Below are positions 6,453 through 10,031 of a stretch of DNA of 10,031 bases, one piece after another (the first letter of the stretch is position 1; each line of letters opens with the position of its first letter). Both the position numbers and the translations under genes were made by a program. Origin of the DNA: Alphaproteobacteria bacterium (GTDB lineage: Bacteria; Pseudomonadota; Alphaproteobacteria; RF32; CAG-977); NCBI GenBank assembly GCA_017476085.1, contig JAFVEJ010000144.1:1-10031 (forward strand), in the 5' to 3' direction. The notes beneath the pieces are model-generated. The model had not been told where the DNA came from. It saw nothing but the letters and a program-made list of their open reading frames with translations, and did no database searches.

Positions 6453-7136
6453 TTATTTTTTTCGGAAACGATAAACGGCTCGGGAAGAAATAAAAAAGGA
6501 AGACGCCCATAAAAAGGAAATCGCTTGAGCAATAACGGTAGCGGCGGCAGCGCCGACAATGCCTGCCTTGAAAACAAAGATAAACAATGCGTCCAAAACT
6601 GTGTTTGTGACGGCGCCGATCAGCAGCGTGTACATAGCAAAACGGGGAAAACCGCTTGCCCGGATAAAATTGTTCAGCGTCATATTTGTCATCATAAATA
6701 TTGAACCGAGCGAAATAATGCTCAAATATGTTTTGGCATATGGGATAATTGTCGGGGTTGCTCCGTATAATTTAAGCAGCGGCTCTAAAAATAAAAGATG
6801 AACGGTAATAAAGAGAAGCGCGAATATCACGATTAATATGACCGCGTTGGTAAAGATTTTTTCGGCACGGGGAATTTTGTTCTGTCCCAGACTGACGGCA
6901 AAATTGACACTGCCGCCGATACCGACCAACAATCCTAACGCCAGCTGTAAAATCATACTGGGGAAGCTGACCGTTATTGCCGCCAGTCCCAAAGCGCCGA
7001 TTCCGTTTCCGACAAAAATCCGGTCGATCAGATTGTAAGACGCATTGATCAGCAATCCGATAATCGCCGGCGGAGCGAATATCAGCAGCAGTTTTAAAAT
7101 CGGATCCGTTCCTAATTGCGGCTGTTGTGTATTCAT
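6453..7136 (-). CDS. MATE exporter N-terminal half (truncated at TAA)
   Basis: This open segment of 227 residues starts MNTQQPQLGTDPILKLLLIF and continues with PAIIGLLINASYNLIDRIFVGN, the typical MATE N-terminus. It spans roughly the first six transmembrane helices. A half-transporter is unlikely to work alone. It would be reported as a separate short gene by a gene caller. Confidence 0.6.
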   Translation of the reverse strand: MNTQQPQLGTDPILKLLLIFAPPAIIGLLINASYNLIDRIFVGNGIGALGLAAITVSFPSMILQLALGLLVGIGGSVNFAVSLGQNKIPRAEKIFTNAVILIVIFALLFITVHLLFLEPLLKLYGATPTIIPYAKTYLSIISLGSIFMMTNMTLNNFIRASGFPRFAMYTLLIGAVTNTVLDALFIFVFKAGIVGAAAATVIAQAISFLWASSFFISSRAVYRFRKK

Positions 7137-7142
7137 AATGTG

Positions 7143-8063
7143 TTAGGAGTATAGGAAAATAAAATTTTTAGCCAGAAAAAAAGTAAAGAAAAAAGACTCT
7201 ATGGAAACGGATGCCCACGCGCCGGCGCGTGACGCGACAAAAGCAGCTGTTTCAACGGCTTTTTTGTGAGCTTCGGGAACGGATTTCCCTGTCAAAATGC
7301 CGTAAACGAACGCGCCGGAAAAGGAATCCCCCGCGCCCACGGTATCAACCACTTTGACTTTCGGCGTCGGCAGGAAAGATTTTTCCATCGGCGTGTAAAC
7401 CGCGCTGTATTTGTCCCCCGCCGTTAAAACGACGTAACGCAGGGAATAACGTTGCAATATTTCCCGACAGGCGTCGTCCTCTTGTTTTGGCAGGGCGAGC
7501 ATTGGAATCAACAACTTTAATTCCTCGTCGTTGATTTTAAAAGCGTTCGCTGTCGTCAGTAGAGAATGAATCAAATCGCGGGAGTAATATTTCCCCCTTA
7601 AATTGATATCGAAAAATTTCAGTGCGTCAGGAGTCGCAAACGACAGAAAAGTTTCAATCGCCTTTCGCGAATCTTCATTCCTCATCGCCAAAGTGCCGAA
7701 CGTGATCGCGTCCGCCTGCCGGACCAGTTTCGCCGCTTCGTCGGAAACTTGTATATGATCCCAGGCGACGCCTTCGACGATGTCGTAAGAGGGAATGCCG
7801 TTGTTCAGCGTTACCTGCACCGTTCCGGTCGGATAAGACGAGCGGGTAAGGCAATGTTTGATGCCGTTTTTATCCAGTTCGTTCAGCAGTTCGTCGCCCA
7901 AAGCGTCGTTTCCGATCGCGCTGATCGCGTATCCCCGTGCGCCCTGTTTCGTCGCGTGATAAACGAAATTGACCGGCGCGCCGCCGCAGACTTTTCCTGT
8001 CGGCAGCATATCCCATAACAATTCGCCGATGCCGATGATTAAAGGTGTTTTCGTTTCAGTCAT
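7143..8063 (-). CDS. PfkB-family carbohydrate kinase, fructokinase-like
   Basis: Cytoplasmic sugar kinase of the ribokinase/PfkB fold, 306 aa, probably phosphorylating fructose or a similar sugar with ATP. The N-terminus reads GIGELLWDMLP (11-21) and then GGAPVNF (27-33), the pattern typical of fructokinases. The C-terminal signature is DTVGAGDSFSGAFVYG (240-255) with the catalytic base Asp246. The ATG at 8063 is chosen because AAGGAAG lies 5 nt upstream and the family motif starts right after it. A longer frame to 8123 has no RBS. Family members usually end soon after the AAFVASRAGA-type helix. Here about 20 extra residues, rich in Phe, follow. The MATE gene starts 6 nt downstream. The substrate is inferred from family motifs only. 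Confidence 0.9.
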   Translation of the reverse strand: MTETKTPLIIGIGELLWDMLPTGKVCGGAPVNFVYHATKQGARGYAISAIGNDALGDELLNELDKNGIKHCLTRSSYPTGTVQVTLNNGIPSYDIVEGVAWDHIQVSDEAAKLVRQADAITFGTLAMRNEDSRKAIETFLSFATPDALKFFDINLRGKYYSRDLIHSLLTTANAFKINDEELKLLIPMLALPKQEDDACREILQRYSLRYVVLTAGDKYSAVYTPMEKSFLPTPKVKVVDTVGAGDSFSGAFVYGILTGKSVPEAHKKAVETAAFVASRAGAWASVSIESFFFTFFLAKNFIFLYS

Positions 8064-8088
8064 GATTTCTTCCTTGTCCTTTCCGGTT

Positions 8089-8117
8089 ATCGTAAGGCGT
8101 TTTATTTTGTGAAGCAA
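8089..8117 (-). promoter_or_regulatory. Possible promoter of the kinase-MATE unit
   Basis: On the - strand TTGCTT (8117-8112) and TACGAT (8094-8089) are 17 bp apart, and the -10 is 25 nt upstream of the kinase ATG. The -35 is a poor match (3 of 6) and the -10 matches 4 of 6, so this is tentative. Confidence 0.3.
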
Positions 8118-8130
8118 GAACAACGCGGGC

Positions 8131-8158
8131 TTGAAGATTTTTCTTTTGTTGTTAAAAT
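8131..8158 (+). promoter_or_regulatory. Possible promoter of the zinc-ribbon HTH gene
   Basis: TTGAAG (8131-8136) and TAAAAT (8153-8158) are separated by 16 bp, matching 4 of 6 and 5 of 6 consensus bases. The -10 ends 30 nt before the ATG at 8189. It is arranged divergently from the kinase promoter. Confidence 0.42.
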
Positions 8159-8188
8159 ATGCGCTGTATGTAATGGTGAGGCCTGAAA

Positions 8189-8611
8189 ATGAAATGTTTG
8201 AAATGTGGCTCTAAAAACGCCGAAAAATATGGGTTTGCGCGCGGAAAACAACGCTACAGATGCCGCAAGTGCGGATATCAGTTCACGCGGGAAACGGTGC
8301 GGGGAAAGCAAACGGAGTTGCGTCGTTTGGCCGTCATTTTCTATGCGGTTGGCGTGTCGCGCCGGAAAATCGCGAAAATTCTGGGCGTGTCGCCGACAAC
8401 CGTCAACCGTTGGATCGGATTGTATTACAGCGATTGGGCGCGGGAAAATAAAACGCCGCTGTCTTTGATTAAAATTCTGCCGGAGGATATTGTTCAGCCG
8501 ATGATTTTACGAGGCCTGTCGCCCCGTGAAGTAAAGAAAGAAGCGTATGTTCTTTCTGTAACAATACCGGAAACGGGGTGGCATTTGGATTTGGCGGTCA
8601 GTCACGATTGA
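8189..8611 (+). CDS. Zinc-ribbon plus HTH protein, IS1 InsA-like, no catalytic domain
   Basis: 140-aa protein. A zinc ribbon has Cys3, Cys6, Cys25 and Cys28 (CLKC and CRKC) followed by GYQFTRE. A helix-turn-helix follows at about 46-76 (RRLAVIFYAVGVSRRKIAKI then LGVSPTTVNRW). This combination is the DNA-binding part of IS1-type transposases (InsA/InsAB'). The remaining ~60 residues show no DDE catalytic motif and do not resemble the transposase end that I know. No terminal inverted repeats or target duplication were seen around it. It may be a transposase remnant or a domesticated DNA-binding regulator. The start has GTGAGG 7 nt upstream. It lies 91 nt before the HlyD-type gene on the same strand, so it could regulate or be cotranscribed with it, which is inference. 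Confidence 0.75.
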   Translation: MKCLKCGSKNAEKYGFARGKQRYRCRKCGYQFTRETVRGKQTELRRLAVIFYAVGVSRRKIAKILGVSPTTVNRWIGLYYSDWARENKTPLSLIKILPEDIVQPMILRGLSPREVKKEAYVLSVTIPETGWHLDLAVSHD

Positions 8612-8637
8612 ACCATTACTTTGTTTCCGGCGCTGAT

Positions 8638-8665
8638 TTGTTGTTGCCAACCGAAAGGATATACG
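8638..8665 (+). promoter_or_regulatory. Possible promoter of the HlyD-ABC unit
   Basis: TTGTTG (8638-8643) and TATACG (8660-8665) are 16 bp apart in the 91-nt gap before the adaptor gene. The -10 keeps TATA and the -35 keeps TTG. The match is modest and readthrough from the upstream gene is equally possible, since no terminator was seen in this gap. Confidence 0.28.
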
Positions 8666-8702
8666 CTACTTTCCGTCCTGCAATCAATAAAGGGAGTATG
8701 CG

Positions 8703-9452
8703 ATGACGGAAGTGAAAAAATCCAAAACCAAACGCAAAGCGGCAATCGTTTTTCTTGTTTTATTGTGCGCGGCGGCGGGCGGTGCGGTTTACTTTCTGGG
8801 GCAAAAAGAGTTCCGTTACGCCGGAACGTTGGAGGTTACGAAAGTAACGCTTTCTTCCAAACTGGCGACGGATATTCTCGATTTTCCGTATGAGGAGGGC
8901 GATGCGCTGAAAGAAGGCGATGTTATCGTCAAACTGAATGACGATATTTACACTGTCGCGTCCAAACAGCTGAACAACGATTTTGAACGCGCGAAAAGCC
9001 TGAAGGAAAAAGGGCATATCTCCGAAGACCAGTTCGACAGGACGGAACGGCTGAAAAACGAAAACGATCTGCATATCGAATGGAGCGAAATCAAAGCGCC
9101 CCTTTCCGGAACGATTCTGACGAAATTCAAGGAAAAAGGCGAATTCGTCTCCCCCGGTCAGCCGTTGGTGTCGATGGCGGACACGAAAAACATCTGGGCT
9201 TATTTCTATGTGGAACACGATCGTGTCCACACGTTGCATATCGGGGATAAGGTGATCGGGACTTTGCCGGAACTCCCCGGCCGTCAGTTCAAGGGGAAAA
9301 TCATCAAAATCAACGAAGAAGCCGAATTTACGCCGAAGAACGTTCAGACGCGCGTCGAACGCACTCGTCTGGTGTACGGTGTCAAAGTCCGTTTTGAAAA
9401 CGACGATCTGACACTGAAATCCGGTATGACCGTGGAGACCGCTTTTGAATAA
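8703..9452 (+). CDS. HlyD-family periplasmic adaptor with short hairpin (YhiI-like)
   Basis: 249-aa membrane fusion protein. A Lys/Arg-rich N-terminus is followed by one membrane helix (about residues 13-32). The first lipoyl half (GTLEVTKVTLSSKLATDILD, then YEEGDALKEGDVIVKL) is at about 40-78. A short charged helical part follows at 82-125 and contains LKEKGHISEDQFDR. The second lipoyl half (IKAPLSGTILTKFKEKGEFV) starts near 132. A beta-barrel region ends with LTLKSGMTVETAFE. Related YhiI/HlyD adaptors are typically over 300 aa, and most of the shortfall is in the hairpin. The ATG has AAGGGAG 6 nt upstream. It overlaps the ATPase start by 8 nt, so the two are likely translated together as part of a YhiI-RbbA-YhhJ-like exporter. 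The permease would lie beyond the window. Confidence 0.87.
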   Translation: MTEVKKSKTKRKAAIVFLVLLCAAAGGAVYFLGQKEFRYAGTLEVTKVTLSSKLATDILDFPYEEGDALKEGDVIVKLNDDIYTVASKQLNNDFERAKSLKEKGHISEDQFDRTERLKNENDLHIEWSEIKAPLSGTILTKFKEKGEFVSPGQPLVSMADTKNIWAYFYVEHDRVHTLHIGDKVIGTLPELPGRQFKGKIIKINEEAEFTPKNVQTRVERTRLVYGVKVRFENDDLTLKSGMTVETAFE

Positions 9453-10031
9453 TCCGGTTTCCGTCAGGGTCGAAAACGTTTCCCGCCGTTTCGGAAAGAT
9501 TCGGGCGTTGGACAACGTTTCGATGAATTTTGCCGCGGGGCGTCTGCACGGTATGATCGGGCCCGCCGGTTCCGGAAAAACGACGATGTTGCGGATTATG
9601 CTGGAACTGCTGAACAAGGATTCCGGTTCCGTAACCTATTACGAAAACGGCGCTCCGCTCGCTTTTGAAGATATTCGGGATGAAATCGCTTATATGCCCG
9701 AAAAGCAAAGCCTTTACGCCGATTTGTCGATTGAGGAGCATATGCGTTTTTTCGCCGATATGTACGCGATCGATAAAAAAACGTATGCCGAACGCGCCGA
9801 AAAGCTGTACGGAAGTACGCGTCTGGATAAATTCAAAGACCGTCCCGCGGGAAAGCTGTCCGGCGGAATGTATAAAAAACTGGGGCTGATGTGTTCCCTG
9901 TTGCGTTCGCCGCGGGTGGTCTTGCTGGACGAACCGACGAACGGCGTCGATCCGATCAGCCGGCGCGAATTCTGGGACGTTTTGAATCAATCGGCGGCGG
10001 ACGGGATTCTGGTGATTATGACGACGGCTTA
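9445..10031 (+). CDS. ABC-2 type transporter ATPase, partial at window end
   Basis: The first 195 residues of an ABC ATPase run off the right edge. The start is placed at TTG 9445, which overlaps the adaptor end. TGGAG (9433-9437) lies 7 nt upstream and the next in-frame ATG would cut into the domain. Walker A is GPAGSGKTT (39-47, Lys45), the signature is LSGGMYKKL (138-146) and Walker B is VVLLDEPTNGVDP (158-170) with Glu163. At the Q-loop the sequence is YMPEKQSLYADLS, with Glu86 where Gln usually stands. At the H-loop position the last codons read MTTA, apparently Ala in place of His. Similar forms occur in ATPase halves of the RbbA/YbhF group. It would energise export with the adjacent adaptor and ABC-2 permeases expected downstream. 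Confidence 0.88.
   Translation, partial: MNNPVSVRVENVSRRFGKIRALDNVSMNFAAGRLHGMIGPAGSGKTTMLRIMLELLNKDSGSVTYYENGAPLAFEDIRDEIAYMPEKQSLYADLSIEEHMRFFADMYAIDKKTYAERAEKLYGSTRLDKFKDRPAGKLSGGMYKKLGLMCSLLRSPRVVLLDEPTNGVDPISRREFWDVLNQSAADGILVIMTTA

Larger units (their letters stand above)
5745..7136 (-). pseudogene. MATE-family multidrug exporter gene with an in-frame TAA
   Basis: Read through the stop, the frame has 462 sense codons, close to the ~450 aa of MATE exporters of the MepA/DinF type. These are inner-membrane antiporters that expel drugs using Na+ or H+ gradients. The N-terminal half (227 aa) ends in FRKK before a TAA at 6453-6455. Exactly the same frame continues for 27 codons (IKLSPKIVSTI, then APFLIQITNG) into the C-terminal half, which carries the family motif GMQPVIGFNLGAKKY. 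The two halves together reproduce the expected MATE domain order with no missing segment. TAA is one base from CAA, AAA or GAA. Two compensating indels in the flanking A runs (A7 and A4) would also explain it. The start has no SD and lies 6 nt behind the kinase gene, so the two were probably cotranscribed. Confidence 0.85.

Noticed and set aside
6226..6510. Minus-one frameshift at A AAA AAA before the MATE stop (6456-6463)
   Set aside because: The heptamer fits a slippery site, but the -1 frame (6226-6510) gives an unrelated sequence. The real MATE sequence continues in the original frame after the TAA.
8064..8123. Extended kinase start at 8123
   Set aside because: The added residues (MFLLHKIKRL...) are not family-like and have no RBS, while the ATG at 8063 has AAGGAAG close upstream.
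8760..9990. Long minus-strand frames (8760-9617 and 9382-9990) over the HlyD-ABC genes
   Set aside because: They are antisense shadows of clearly recognisable adaptor and ATPase genes, and their translations show no family motifs.
1..10031. CRISPR array or complete insertion sequence
   Set aside because: No regularly spaced repeats beyond the two 60-bp copies, and no paired terminal inverted repeats around the transposase-like gene were seen.

Overview
The window looks like a chromosomal stretch from a Gram-negative, probably proteobacterial, organism. It encodes a TolC-type outer-membrane factor, a periplasmic adaptor and a MacB-type ABC transporter, and its tRNA-Glu closely resembles proteobacterial tRNA-Glu and has an encoded CCA. 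The species cannot be named from the sequence alone.

Left edge (1-522): a complete tRNA-Glu(TTC) is followed by a Rho-independent terminator. The last 19 nt of the tRNA plus the terminator (60 bp in all) recur exactly 173 bp downstream. Between the two copies lies a GC-rich spacer made of small hairpins. Positions 303-522 hold no supported gene.

523-1090: a DUF308/HdeD-like membrane protein gene on the + strand is interrupted by an in-frame TAG after 53 codons. It ends at a strong terminator shared with the convergent efflux operon.

1089-5659 (- strand): a compact tripartite efflux operon. In transcription order it encodes a TolC-like outer-membrane factor, a MacA-like adaptor, a MacB-type ATPase and a separate MacB-type permease. 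The junctions are a 3-nt gap and two ATGA overlaps. A sigma70-like promoter lies upstream of the TolC gene. Together the four proteins would span both membranes and expel a substrate that cannot be told from the sequence.

5745-8063 (- strand): a PfkB-family sugar kinase (fructokinase-like) precedes a MATE-family exporter gene by 6 nt. The MATE gene is broken by one in-frame TAA, and its two halves lie in the same frame. The kinase ends in an unusual Phe-rich tail.

8131-10031 (+ strand): a short zinc-ribbon plus helix-turn-helix protein, resembling the DNA-binding part of IS1-type transposases but with no catalytic domain, precedes a HlyD-type adaptor with a short hairpin. The adaptor overlaps the start of an ABC-2 type ATPase gene that runs off the window. 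This looks like the beginning of a second, YhiI/RbbA-like export system.

The most unusual points are the tRNA-tail repeat with its hairpin spacer, the two otherwise intact genes each interrupted by a single in-frame stop, and the catalytic-domain-free transposase-like protein beside the second exporter.
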